Shown: positions 44,607-54,028 of the stretch, piece after piece | Position numbering within the stretch: the first letter of the stretch is position 1 | Layout: each line of letters begins with the position of its first letter | NCBI RefSeq assembly: GCF_900109885.1 | Contig: NZ_FOBS01000008.1 | Coordinates: 62,001 to 126,000 of the forward strand | Direction of reading: 5' to 3' | Length of the DNA stretch: 64,000 bases | From: Syntrophus gentianae | Lineage (GTDB): Bacteria > Desulfobacterota > Syntrophia > Syntrophales > Syntrophaceae | Made by a program: the position numbers and the translations under genes | Notes under the pieces: generated by a model | The model's database searches: none | What the model was told of the DNA's origin: nothing | Seen by the model: only the letters and a program-made list of their open reading frames with translations

Positions 44607-45506
44607 CTAAACTCGCGGATGATATTTTTTGTGAATTTCTTTCAAGTGTTCCCGCGTAACATGCGTATAAATCTGGGTTGTGGAAATATCCGCATGTCCC
44701 AGCATCATCTGAACCGACCGGAGATCGGCGCCTCCTTCAAGAAGATGGGAAGCAAAGGAATGCCGGAAGGTATGGGGGTGTACTTTCTTGTGAAGCCCTG
44801 CTTGAATTGCGTATTTTCGTACCAGTTTCCAGAACCCCTGACGGGTCATTCCCTGTCCGGATTTGTTCAGAAAGAGCACGTTCGTTTGCGTCCCTCTGAT
44901 GTATTTCGGTCTGACTTCGTTAAAGTAACGCCTGACCTTTTCATAAGCAACCTGGCCGATGGGAACAATACGTTCTTTACTGCCCTTACCCTGAACAACG
45001 AGATATCCGACTTGCCAGTTGATGCTGTTTGTTGTCAATGAGATAAGTTCCGATACGCGTAGACCTGTGGCATACATTAATTCAAGCATGGCAGTATCCC
45101 GGACGGAACTGTCCGTTCTTACTCCCGGTTGTAACAGCAATTGATCCATTTCCTCATGGCTTAAGGTATCTGGAAGACGCATCCAGACTTTGGCCAGTTC
45201 GATCTCCGCGACGGGATTCTGCTCGATTTTCTTCTCTCTCAGGAGAAATTTATAAAAACCACGAAGCGCCGCGAGGCTTCTGTTCATGGAATTTGCGGAT
45301 AACCCTCTCCGCTTCAATTCAGACATGTAATAGATGACATCATCCGGGCTGATTTCGTGAATTTCCTTTATACCTCTTTCCTGGATCAGACCGGTGTAAC
45401 GGTTCAAGTCTCGACTATAAGCTTCTATGGTATTGTTTGAGGCGCCTTTTTCAACAACGAGGAAATTCAAATATTCATCGATGAGTTCAAAGTTCATGAC
45501 CGGCAT
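44607..45506 (-). CDS. xerD: XerD-type tyrosine recombinase
   Basis: A 299-residue recombinase. The N-terminal SAM-like core-binding domain (about 1-95) is followed by the catalytic domain with Arg in ATGLRVSEL, HTFRHSFASHLL (His and Arg), and the nucleophile Tyr in TQIYTHV. No mobile-element context is seen, and length and sequence fit a housekeeping chromosome-dimer resolvase. A good sigma-70-like promoter lies 40 bases upstream. The start ATG has GGAAAG nearby; an ATG three codons later is possible. Confidence 0.9.
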   Translation of the reverse strand: MPVMNFELIDEYLNFLVVEKGASNNTIEAYSRDLNRYTGLIQERGIKEIHEISPDDVIYYMSELKRRGLSANSMNRSLAALRGFYKFLLREKKIEQNPVAEIELAKVWMRLPDTLSHEEMDQLLLQPGVRTDSSVRDTAMLELMYATGLRVSELISLTTNSINWQVGYLVVQGKGSKERIVPIGQVAYEKVRRYFNEVRPKYIRGTQTNVLFLNKSGQGMTRQGFWKLVRKYAIQAGLHKKVHPHTFRHSFASHLLEGGADLRSVQMMLGHADISTTQIYTHVTREHLKEIHKKYHPRV

Positions 45507-45545
45507 AAAGTACTTTCCAAAAGAAATATGATAAACAGGGGGTTG

Positions 45546-45574
45546 TATTTAAGCTATTCCAATAGAAAGGTCAA
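45546..45574 (-). promoter_or_regulatory. probable sigma-70 promoter for xerD
   Basis: On the minus strand TTGACC (45569-45574), a 17-base spacer and TAAATA (45546-45551) read toward xerD, whose start is about 40 bases further on. The match is good in both boxes and spacing. Confidence 0.55.
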
Positions 45575-45696
45575 TACGATAGTGATTTTGATTCGATCCT
45601 TTCTTCCTCATTCAATTAGACAGATAATACATTTTTTCTGAGGAATAAATCAGCAAAATAGATTCCAAGCATCTTCATTGTTTCTCCGGATTGATC

Positions 45697-45736
45697 TTGA
45701 CTGCAATAAAATGCTTCGCACCTTTTATGCAGTCAA
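45697..45736. promoter_or_regulatory. dyad upstream of the sigma-54 promoter, candidate activator site
   Basis: TTGACTGCAATAAAA (45697-45711) and TTTTATGCAGTCAA (45723-45736) are inverted repeats with one bulged A and an 11-base loop. They lie roughly 70-105 bases before the inferred start of the sigma-54 promoter, where enhancer-binding proteins usually bind. It could instead be a hairpin of another transcript. Confidence 0.5.
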
Positions 45737-45776
45737 TATAAATCGCTCTATGCCGGGGTTTGCTTATCTGGCTCCA

Positions 45777-45792
45777 TGGCACCGGAATTGCA
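45777..45792 (+). promoter_or_regulatory. sigma-54 (-24/-12) promoter for the PilZ-motA-motB operon
   Basis: TGGCACCGGAATTGCA matches the consensus TGGCAC-N5-TTGCA, with GG and GC separated by exactly ten bases. It reads toward the PilZ gene 53 bases downstream. Sigma-54 (41.15 kb) and an NtrC-type activator (56.8 kb) are encoded nearby. Confidence 0.85.
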
Positions 45793-45844
45793 AAATTTGA
45801 TGCGTCCTTGACTCTATTAAACATAACCTGCCAGGTTGATAACC

Positions 45845-46378
45845 ATGGAAAAAGACAACAGCGAATTGAATAAGAGAAAATTTTCGCGCGTGGATGCCTA
45901 TCTACCCATTGCGTATCGGCTTGTTCCTGCGGAAGAACAGAACTATATTCAAGCGGAGATTTTCGATCCGATATACGTGGACTGCTGCAATCTTCCGGAA
46001 ACAAACGATCAGGCGCTTCAGGCCTGTTTGAACCTCCTGAATGCAAAACTCGATTCGATACTCCACCTTCTTACGTTGCGCAACGAAGGCTTTTCGTCCC
46101 TACCCTCTCGATTAATCAATATCAGCGGCGCCGGTCTTCGTCTTACAACTTCCGAAAAATTCGCAAATGGCGATATCCTGGAAATAAAAACCTTTCTTTC
46201 GCCACAAAAAAACCGTGCACTTCGTCTTTACGGCAAGGTCATCGGCATTGAAGAACAGCAAGAGGGATACCAGACGTCTCTTTCCTTTGTCCAGATGGAC
46301 GATATCGTCAGAGATGAAATTGTAAAATTCGTTTTCGGACGGGAAAGGGAAATTCTCCGGGAAAAGCGGAGGATATAG
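45845..46378 (+). CDS. PilZ domain protein (c-di-GMP binding candidate)
   Basis: A 177-residue protein. RKFSRVD near residue 13 is an RxxxR-like first motif, and LINISGAGLRL near residue 95 matches the (D/N)xSxxG motif; together they resemble a PilZ c-di-GMP site, although the second Arg of RxxxR is clear only as R13/R17. The middle (about 30-80) is a helical insertion not typical of single PilZ domains. Position ahead of motA and motB, under the sigma-54 promoter, suggests it tunes the flagellar motor, as YcgR does. The ATG at 45845 is chosen over a TTG three codons upstream. Confidence 0.75.
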   Translation: MEKDNSELNKRKFSRVDAYLPIAYRLVPAEEQNYIQAEIFDPIYVDCCNLPETNDQALQACLNLLNAKLDSILHLLTLRNEGFSSLPSRLINISGAGLRLTTSEKFANGDILEIKTFLSPQKNRALRLYGKVIGIEEQQEGYQTSLSFVQMDDIVRDEIVKFVFGREREILREKRRI

Positions 46379-46388
46379 CGGGTCATTC

Positions 46389-47246
46389 ATGTTTGCAATC
46401 ATAGGAATCGCCGTTGTTCTTTCAACTGTTATCGGTGGTTATCTTCTTGAGCATGGCAATCTGGCCGTTTTGATTCAGCCGGCGGAAATGATCATTATTT
46501 TTGGAGCGGCAACAGGCGCTCTTCTGATCAGTTCCCCATCTAAAGTCGTCAAAGCAGTCCTCAAAGCTGTCTCCCAGATATTTGGAGGAAAAACATTCGA
46601 GAAGAAAGATTACACAGAGGCTTTGCTGCTGCTGAACGGCATATTTTATAAGATTCGCCAGCAGGGACTCGTCTCCATTGAATCGGATGTTGACAACCCC
46701 AAGGAAAGCGCCTTGTTTAATCAATATCCAGCTATTCTGAAAAATACACACGCCGTCGACCTCATTACCGATACCCTGAGAACGGTCATGACAACCACCA
46801 TTGCCCCTCACGAACTGGACGCATTGATCGATCAAGAACTGGAAATACATTTTGAAGAAATGATGCAACCCGCAAAAAGTGTCAATTTTGTGGCAGACGC
46901 TCTTCCCGGCCTTGGCATTGTTGCCGCGGTTCTTGGTGTCGTCTTGACAATGGGGAAGATCAGCGAACCTCCGGAAGAATTGGGAAAATGCATCGGCGCC
47001 GCACTGGTGGGCACGTTTCTCGGCGTTCTTATGTGCTATGGTTTTGTTGGCCCCATGGGAAAGAATATCGAGCACCGGGCCGGCGAAAATGTACTCTACT
47101 TGACTGTTTTGAAGGTAGCCCTCCTGGCCTTTATCGGCGGGTCGGCGCCTAAAGTTGCCGTAGAATTCGGACGTCGTGTCATTCCTGCCGGCGATCGCCC
47201 ATCTTTTGCGGAAATAGAAGAAGCCTTGCGGCAGCATAAGGGGTAA
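46389..47246 (+). CDS. motA: flagellar stator protein MotA
   Basis: A 285-residue stator protein with four membrane helices (about 2-22, 30-50, 170-192 and 202-222) and a large cytoplasmic loop (about 55-165). The PGLGIVAAVLGVVLTMG segment is the characteristic third helix of MotA. With MotB it forms the proton (or sodium) channel that drives flagellar rotation. The start is ten bases after the PilZ gene. Confidence 0.95.
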   Translation: MFAIIGIAVVLSTVIGGYLLEHGNLAVLIQPAEMIIIFGAATGALLISSPSKVVKAVLKAVSQIFGGKTFEKKDYTEALLLLNGIFYKIRQQGLVSIESDVDNPKESALFNQYPAILKNTHAVDLITDTLRTVMTTTIAPHELDALIDQELEIHFEEMMQPAKSVNFVADALPGLGIVAAVLGVVLTMGKISEPPEELGKCIGAALVGTFLGVLMCYGFVGPMGKNIEHRAGENVLYLTVLKVALLAFIGGSAPKVAVEFGRRVIPAGDRPSFAEIEEALRQHKG

Positions 47247-47253
47247 TGCCTTG

Positions 47254-48015
47254 ATGGAAGATCAACAGATTATCATCATCAAAAAAGTCAAGAAACGGCA
47301 CAACGAAGGACATCACGGTGGCTCCTGGAAGGTCGCCTATGCTGATTTTGTCACTGCGATGATGGCGTTTTTCCTTTTACTATGGCTCCTTTCCATGGTC
47401 TCTCCGGAAAAAAGGATTGCCGTGGCTGAATATTTTAAATCCTTTTCCGTCATGAAAGAAAGCGGCTCTTCATTTATGACCGGTTCTTCAATGATTCTGG
47501 ATAAGGCAGGTGGAGGCGCAAATTCCGTCCAGGATTATAAAAATAAGAAATCCAGAATTTCCCCGAAAGATCTGCAACAACGACTGACCAGTGCAATTGA
47601 TTTGAATCTGCAGGCAATCAAAGACCAAGTCATCATCAATATTGTCGATGGCGGATTAAAAATACAGATTGTCGATAAAGAAGGCAGTTTGATGTTTCCC
47701 TTAGGCAGTGCGGAACCTACAGCAAAAGCGAAGGAAATCCTGAAAATTGTATCGGAAAACATCAAGGACAGTTCCAATAGGATCATTGTTGAAGGTCACA
47801 CCGATGCTGCCCCCTTCCAAAGTGCCCAGACAACCAACTGGGAGCTTTCAACTTCCAGGGCATCTGCAGCGCGAAGAGAACTTGAAAAGAATTCCATTGA
47901 TCCTGGGCGCATTGCCAAAGTGATCGGTTATGCCGATCAGGAATTATTAATCCCCCTGAATCCCATGGACCCCCGCAATCGAAGAATCAGCATTATCGTC
48001 GTTCAGCCGAAATAG
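47254..48015 (+). CDS. motB: flagellar stator protein MotB
   Basis: A 253-residue protein. A basic N-terminus (KKVKKRHNEGHHGG) precedes the single membrane helix with the proton-accepting Asp in AYADFVTAMMAF (about residues 29-40). A plug segment and a periplasmic OmpA-like peptidoglycan-binding domain follow (about 140-250, VEGHTDAAPF and NRRISIIV). AAGGGG precedes the ATG at 47254; the TTG at 47251 is a less likely start. It is the last gene of the PilZ-motAB unit. Confidence 0.95.
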   Translation: MEDQQIIIIKKVKKRHNEGHHGGSWKVAYADFVTAMMAFFLLLWLLSMVSPEKRIAVAEYFKSFSVMKESGSSFMTGSSMILDKAGGGANSVQDYKNKKSRISPKDLQQRLTSAIDLNLQAIKDQVIINIVDGGLKIQIVDKEGSLMFPLGSAEPTAKAKEILKIVSENIKDSSNRIIVEGHTDAAPFQSAQTTNWELSTSRASAARRELEKNSIDPGRIAKVIGYADQELLIPLNPMDPRNRRISIIVVQPK

Positions 48016-48328
48016 GCATTCCGTAAAAAATACGTCTATGTAAATAATATCCAGCCTGATTGCTGAATTATCCTCGTTCGAGGCTGTCGCCTCGGCATGA
48101 AAATTTACAAGAATTCTATTCTACGATAACACTTTGGATTGGCAGTTTGTTGTCTTTGAAAAGCAATTAGGCTGGATTTTTAGTTTTTGAGTGACTTAAT
48201 GGATAATTGGTTTCATCGTACATCAGCGTCGAAAGCCCCGTGCATTTATTTGCAGGCCTTAATCGAAGGTGGCCGCGCTGTTGCGCGGCTCTATCAAAAA
48301 TATAACCTTCGCGGACAATGAAATGGCT
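48016..48328. other. intergenic region between motB and cheX with structured elements
   Basis: A 313-base convergent gap with two structures. First, ATCCAGCCTGATTGC (48049-48063) and GCAATTAGGCTGGAT (48163-48177) are 15-base inverted repeats with one mismatch, bounding 129 bases that include the small hairpin CGAGGCTGTCGCCTCG. Second, CGAAGGT (48264-48270) pairs with ACCTTCG (48305-48311) and encloses the stem GCCGCGC/GCGCGGC (48272-48278 with 48283-48289). No gene is present. Confidence 0.5.
48049..48177. repeat. 129-base element with terminal inverted repeats (MITE-like candidate)
   Basis: Arms 48049-48063 and 48163-48177 match at 14 of 15 positions as inverted repeats; an inner hairpin lies at about 48072-48095. 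No coding sequence. It may be a miniature inverted-repeat element or a long-loop terminator for motB, as TTTTTAGTTTTT follows the right arm. Confidence 0.35.
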
Positions 48329-48799
48329 CTAGGCAGGACCGTTGTCAAGGCAAAAATCCACAACAAACGGTCCCTCATTGATTTCAAAAGGAATGATGAT
48401 GCTTGGCCCACCCAGGACGTGAACAATGGAGTGACTTTTACCGGCCACTACAGTCGGGATGGCTGACGTTATATTCAATCCGTCCGACTCTAACTTTTTC
48501 CGGGCAACTCCCGAAATCATATTCGTAATCTCACCGACGGCGTCTTTCACATCATTATCGATTCCCGTCATAGATTCTCCCAGCATATTGGAAACGATCT
48601 TGACAATGCAGGCCTCACTGAAACTCAAGCCCAGAGACCCCTTGAGATCACCGGTTAACCCGATTATTCCGGAAATATCCCCTCTTGCCATATTGTCCTT
48701 TTTTAAATATGGCTTACCTGCCTTCGGCTCCACAAACGCCATCGTTTTTAAGACATTCTCCGTCGCATCTAAAAAGGCATTGATAAATCGAACGTCCAT
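48329..48799 (-). CDS. cheX: CheX-type chemotaxis phosphatase
   Basis: A 156-residue CheX/CheC-family protein. The catalytic pair is in VGEITNMISG (Glu and Asn separated by two), the motif that dephosphorylates CheY-P. LTGDLKGSLGLSFSEA and VLGGPSIIIPFEINEGPF are conserved strands. No CheZ is visible; CheX proteins probably replace it. It is last in the minus-strand chemotaxis run. Confidence 0.9.
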   Translation of the reverse strand: MDVRFINAFLDATENVLKTMAFVEPKAGKPYLKKDNMARGDISGIIGLTGDLKGSLGLSFSEACIVKIVSNMLGESMTGIDNDVKDAVGEITNMISGVARKKLESDGLNITSAIPTVVAGKSHSIVHVLGGPSIIIPFEINEGPFVVDFCLDNGPA

Positions 48800-48874
48800 T
48801 AATATATCCTCTTCTTTTCTTCTAGATGTATGGCTAAGCGAAAATAGCCGCGTAAAGAATTGCTGTAAAACTCA

Positions 48875-49258
48875 CTACAGATTTTCCAATATTTTTTCGA
48901 TCTTCGAATTCAGAACCTCGGCAGTAAAGGGCTTTACGATGTAATTACTCACTCCTGCTTTTACAGCGGCAATCACATTGTCCTGAAGCGCTTCGGCTGT
49001 GACCATCAGAAAAGGCGTTTTGCTTAATTCATTATCCGCCCGAACAGCCTTCAGCAGCTCCAGGCCGCTCATATTAGGCATGTTCCAGTCGGATATAATA
49101 AAGTCTACTTCATTATTTTTGAGGGTTCGAAAGGCGATAGCCCCGTCTTCGGCCTCAATAATATTCTCATATCCCACTGACTTTAAAAGATTTCTTATGA
49201 CTTTTCTCATCGTCGTAAAATCATCAACGATTAATATCTTTATGTTTTTATCCATCAT
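48875..49258 (-). CDS. cheY: chemotaxis response regulator CheY
   Basis: A 127-residue single receiver domain. The acidic pocket is D12 and D13, the phosphorylation site D57 in IISDWNMP, the Thr in MVTAEA and Lys in IVKPFT. The WNMPNMSG motif is characteristic of CheY proteins that bind the flagellar switch. GGAGG lies before the two consecutive ATGs. It follows cheA with a short overlapping open frame between them. Confidence 0.93.
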   Translation of the reverse strand: MMDKNIKILIVDDFTTMRKVIRNLLKSVGYENIIEAEDGAIAFRTLKNNEVDFIISDWNMPNMSGLELLKAVRADNELSKTPFLMVTAEALQDNVIAAVKAGVSNYIVKPFTAEVLNSKIEKILENL

Positions 49259-49364
49259 TTCCTCCGAGAATAGCTTTTTCGATTTCTAAAACAGAATTCA
49301 TATCCTCATCGTTGGCAATAGCCTTTATCTTTTGCTCTTTTGCCCGCGACTCAGCAACGTTCAC
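49248..49364 (-). CDS. possible 38-residue small protein between cheA and cheY
   Basis: An open frame starting at a GTG overlapping the end of cheA and ending inside the first codons of cheY. The residues are mostly charged and helical-looking (AKEQKIKAIANDEDMNSVLE). No clear ribosome binding site precedes the GTG. It may be a true coupled small protein or chance, since it fills the space where cheY's ribosome binding site lies. I do not recognise it. Confidence 0.3.
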   Translation of the reverse strand: MNVAESRAKEQKIKAIANDEDMNSVLEIEKAILGGNDG

Positions 49365-51573
49365 TGAGTTCAAACAATCCCTCAGGATCGATGATCAAAC
49401 CGATCTGGCCGTCTCCCATAATGGCCCCCCCGGATATCCCATCAATATCCTTTAATCCGTCTCCCAGGCTTTTAATCACAACTTCAGCCTTGCCGATAAT
49501 CTGATCCACCAGCAGGCATTTTGCATTCGTAGCCCCTTCGACCACAATCAGAATCGCATCCCAGGGATTGACATTTTCCGGTTCAATGTTGAAAATATCA
49601 TAGACTCGGACCAGGGGCATAAGTTGTCCCATAACATTGATGGTTTCTCCCTGTCCCATAATATGATTATAGGCTTCTCGGGTTGGTCTCAGAGCCTGAC
49701 GTATTGCCGTCGTCGGCAGGATGAATCGCTCTTTACCCACCTTGACGATCATTCCGTCGATAATGGCCATGGTAAGAGGAAATCTTGCGATAAACGTCGT
49801 ACCTTTTCCCGGTGTGCTTTCGATTTCAATTTTACCCCTCAGTTTTTCAATGGCCTGCCTTACGACATCCATACCGACACCGCGACCTGATACATCCGTC
49901 ACTTTTTCAGCTGTAGAAAAACCAGGCAGGAAGATCATTCGGTAAATTTCCTGGTCCGTAAGACCTTCAACATTATTGACAACATGATTTGCCAAGGCCT
50001 TCTTCAGGATTTTTTCTTTGTTCAAACCACGACCATCATCAGAAATTTCGACGACAAAGTTTCCACCCCTGTGATAAGCTTTCAACTGAATCAGACCCTT
50101 TTCAGGTTTTCCGCATTGCAATCTTTCCTCGGCGGTCTCCAAACCATGATCCACGGAGTTCCGGATCATGTGCACCAGGGGATTATAAATTTCATCGACC
50201 ATGTTCCGGTCCAGTTCCGTATCCTCACCTTCCATCTCAACGGTAACGACTTTCCCCACATTTTTCGAAACATCCCGGGCAAGGCGCGCCATCCTTTGAA
50301 AAGTCTGCTTAATGGGAATCATACGGAGGCTCGTCGATATCTTCTGTAGACTTGAAGCAATGCGGAACAGTTGCGCAATGTTCCGTGTCAGATTTTTATT
50401 GCCGTCATCCTGATTATTGATGTCCTGCTGTACCATGGTTTGAGTGATCACAAGTTCTCCGACCATATCAATAAGATCATCGAGTTTGCGTGTATCAACC
50501 CTGATGGTGGACATCTCAGAGGCCTGCTCTGCCTGTTTCCTCAGCGCCTGCGAAACCTGTTTCGGTGTGACACTCCCTTCCTGAATCAGCGTCTCGCCAA
50601 GCTTCTTCGTAGGATTGTCGGCGCTTTTCTTCAGTCCTTCCTCCAAAGCTTCTTTAGAAATGGCCCCCTCATCGACAAGAATTTCACCCAGTTTCTGTAC
50701 TGTACGTTCCTGTTCAATCCCCTGGTCGACATTCTTTATTCGTCCTTCCAAATCTGAAAGATCGACATCCAGAGGATTATCATTCTTACCCTCAAGTGCT
50801 TCCTTCAGTTTTGAAATCATGTTTTTCAGAGCATCGGCGCCAGCCAGGACGACATCGATCAAGTGAGGCGTAACACTGAGTTCACCGTTTCTTGCCTTGT
50901 CCAGAAGGCTCTCCAAGTTGTGTGACAGTCCTCGGATCTTCTCAAGATTCAAGAAACTGGCTACCCCTTTGATGGAATGAAAAGGGCGGAAAATAGCGTT
51001 AATATAATCTTTATCTTCCGGATTGTTTTCCAGATTTAGAATATTGACTTCAATTTCCTCTATATATTCTGTTCCTTCAGCTATGAAATCACGCAGCAGG
51101 GATTCATCTTGAATGATGAATTGTTCAGAGGAAGCCGCAGCAGCCGGTTTTTCCTCTTCCAACGGCTTTTCTTCAGGCATACTTTCCTCAACTTTTTCCA
51201 CATATGACGTTTCAATGGCAATTCCCGTTAAAGAAGAAATCTGTTCAAGATAACTTTTGTAGTCCTTTGGATATTGCCCAGTTTTTTTCTGTTCATTCGC
51301 AATTTCCTGCAGGAGTGCGATTCCCGCTTCAAAGATCGAGAGCGCTTTTTCCTTCTCTTTCAGGGAATCCAGGATGATACATTCAAGGATTGAATTCATG
51401 CCCTTCGACACATCCAGAATAGGCTGAATATTTAAATTTTCCGCCTCTTTTTTTACATTTTCCAGGTTATTAAGAAAATTCCCCGCTGTCGGAATATTCA
51501 TGTCTCTGCTGTCGAGGAAGAGAAAATCCGATGCGATTAGATCAATTGATTTTAGTAATGTTTCATAATTCAT
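49351..51573 (-). CDS. cheA: chemotaxis histidine kinase CheA with extra repeats
   Basis: A 740-residue kinase. Residues 1-100 resemble an Hpt domain without a phosphorylatable His. The true Hpt has H199 in FHSIKGVASFL. Two tandem repeats of the form KLGEILVDEGAISKEALEE (293-318) and KLGETLIQEGSVTPKQVSQ (323-348) follow; they resemble the MshEN/GspE N-terminal type motif, unusual in CheA. The dimerisation domain starts near 352, the ATPase N-box is HMIRNSVDHGLE (468-479) with DDGRG (512-516) and GRGVGMD, and a CheW-like domain occupies about 605-735. Start ATG at 51573; the stop is two bases before cheB's downstream order, all on one strand. Confidence 0.95.
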   Translation of the reverse strand: MNYETLLKSIDLIASDFLFLDSRDMNIPTAGNFLNNLENVKKEAENLNIQPILDVSKGMNSILECIILDSLKEKEKALSIFEAGIALLQEIANEQKKTGQYPKDYKSYLEQISSLTGIAIETSYVEKVEESMPEEKPLEEEKPAAAASSEQFIIQDESLLRDFIAEGTEYIEEIEVNILNLENNPEDKDYINAIFRPFHSIKGVASFLNLEKIRGLSHNLESLLDKARNGELSVTPHLIDVVLAGADALKNMISKLKEALEGKNDNPLDVDLSDLEGRIKNVDQGIEQERTVQKLGEILVDEGAISKEALEEGLKKSADNPTKKLGETLIQEGSVTPKQVSQALRKQAEQASEMSTIRVDTRKLDDLIDMVGELVITQTMVQQDINNQDDGNKNLTRNIAQLFRIASSLQKISTSLRMIPIKQTFQRMARLARDVSKNVGKVVTVEMEGEDTELDRNMVDEIYNPLVHMIRNSVDHGLETAEERLQCGKPEKGLIQLKAYHRGGNFVVEISDDGRGLNKEKILKKALANHVVNNVEGLTDQEIYRMIFLPGFSTAEKVTDVSGRGVGMDVVRQAIEKLRGKIEIESTPGKGTTFIARFPLTMAIIDGMIVKVGKERFILPTTAIRQALRPTREAYNHIMGQGETINVMGQLMPLVRVYDIFNIEPENVNPWDAILIVVEGATNAKCLLVDQIIGKAEVVIKSLGDGLKDIDGISGGAIMGDGQIGLIIDPEGLFELSERC

Positions 51574-51575
51574 CT

Positions 51576-53125
<1,550 letters not shown>

Positions 53126-53146
53126 CAGAAACGGCTTCTTCCATCT

Positions 53147-53614
53147 TTACGGACTTTGTATCTGCAAAAGGATGCCAAGTGTTTCTCCGTCCGAATCAAA
53201 GACCGCCTGCCACAAACTGGCTTCTGACTCCGGAAATATCTGCATGAGATCCCCCTGATTATTCTTGTGAAACGTTGGTATGGAGAGATTGAAAACCTGG
53301 CTGCTGTCATAGTTCCGCAGCATATTCCCGCAAACCATGTTAATGGCTTCCCGGGCGCAGTCCTCTCTCATGGAATCTGTTATTTCCTCATCCGAAAGAC
53401 TGAGCATGTTTTGCACCATGGATGATACCAAGCCATCTGACAAATACATCTTCATGGCTCCCTCAAAAGGGCCTTTAAATTGGATTTCCGCGGCCATGTC
53501 ATATGCAATGGCTCTTTTCTCAACGGGTTCAAGAAAATTAAAGAACATCTTTTCAAAGACTTCAAAAGTCGAAGTCGTTATCATCTCCCTCATTTTCCCC
53601 ATAACTTCCATCAT
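53147..53614 (-). CDS. CheX-like chemotaxis protein (second copy)
   Basis: A 155-residue protein of the CheX/CheC fold. AREAINMVCGNML retains the Glu-x-x-Asn pattern of the phosphatase site; FPESEASLWQAVFDSDGETLGIL is the C-terminal strand pair. It overlaps the upstream cheY-like gene by 53 bases in a different frame. It may act on that regulator. The start has GGGG seven bases upstream; two consecutive ATGs occur. Confidence 0.75.
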   Translation of the reverse strand: MMEVMGKMREMITTSTFEVFEKMFFNFLEPVEKRAIAYDMAAEIQFKGPFEGAMKMYLSDGLVSSMVQNMLSLSDEEITDSMREDCAREAINMVCGNMLRNYDSSQVFNLSIPTFHKNNQGDLMQIFPESEASLWQAVFDSDGETLGILLQIQSP

Positions 53615-53993
53615 CGCAGACCCCTAACACTTCATTGAGAATTTTTTTCAAATCTTCCGGTAAAAACGGCTTTTTTATAAATCCCTTCGCGCCGTACTGA
53701 AATGCCTCTTCCATCCTTGTACTGCTGCCTTCCGTTGTGATCATGATCACTGGAATATCTCTAAATAGATCATCTTTTTTCAGATGGCTTAACATTTCAA
53801 GCCCGTTCATTTCCGGCATATTAATGTCCGAAATGATGACATCCACCCAGTTGTTTTCAAGCAGAGTTACCGCTTCTCTTCCGTTGCCGGCTTCAAGACA
53901 GGTATCCACTTTGAATCCAGACATGGAAATAATCTTCTTTATGACTCCCCGCATTGAGTTGGAATCATCAACAATCAGTACGTTAAAGGACAT
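53562..53993 (-). CDS. CheY-like response regulator
   Basis: A 143-residue receiver domain with an acidic C-terminal tail (CDDGSYGENEGDDNDFDF from about 126). The pocket is D9 and D10, the phosphorylation site D56 in IISDINMP, Thr in MITTEG and Lys in IKKPF. The ATG at 53993 has GAGGT five bases upstream; a GTG two codons earlier is possible. The acidic tail is unusual for a switch-binding CheY. Its 3' end overlaps the next CheX-like gene. Confidence 0.9.
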   Translation of the reverse strand: MSFNVLIVDDSNSMRGVIKKIISMSGFKVDTCLEAGNGREAVTLLENNWVDVIISDINMPEMNGLEMLSHLKKDDLFRDIPVIMITTEGSSTRMEEAFQYGAKGFIKKPFLPEDLKKILNEVLGVCDDGSYGENEGDDNDFDF

Positions 53994-54028
53994 AAACACC
54001 TCTTGAAAAGCTTCGTGTCATATTTGCT

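Larger units (their letters stand above)
45507..45844. other. divergent control region between xerD and the PilZ-motAB operon
   Basis: This 338-base region carries a minus-strand sigma-70-like promoter (45546-45574), a long dyad (45697-45736) and a plus-strand sigma-54 promoter (45777-45792), each listed separately. No gene is present. Confidence 0.6.

Noticed and set aside
44607-45506. xerD-type recombinase as part of an integrated element
   Set aside because: No attachment-site repeats, no mobile or phage genes nearby, and it lies next to LPS housekeeping genes.
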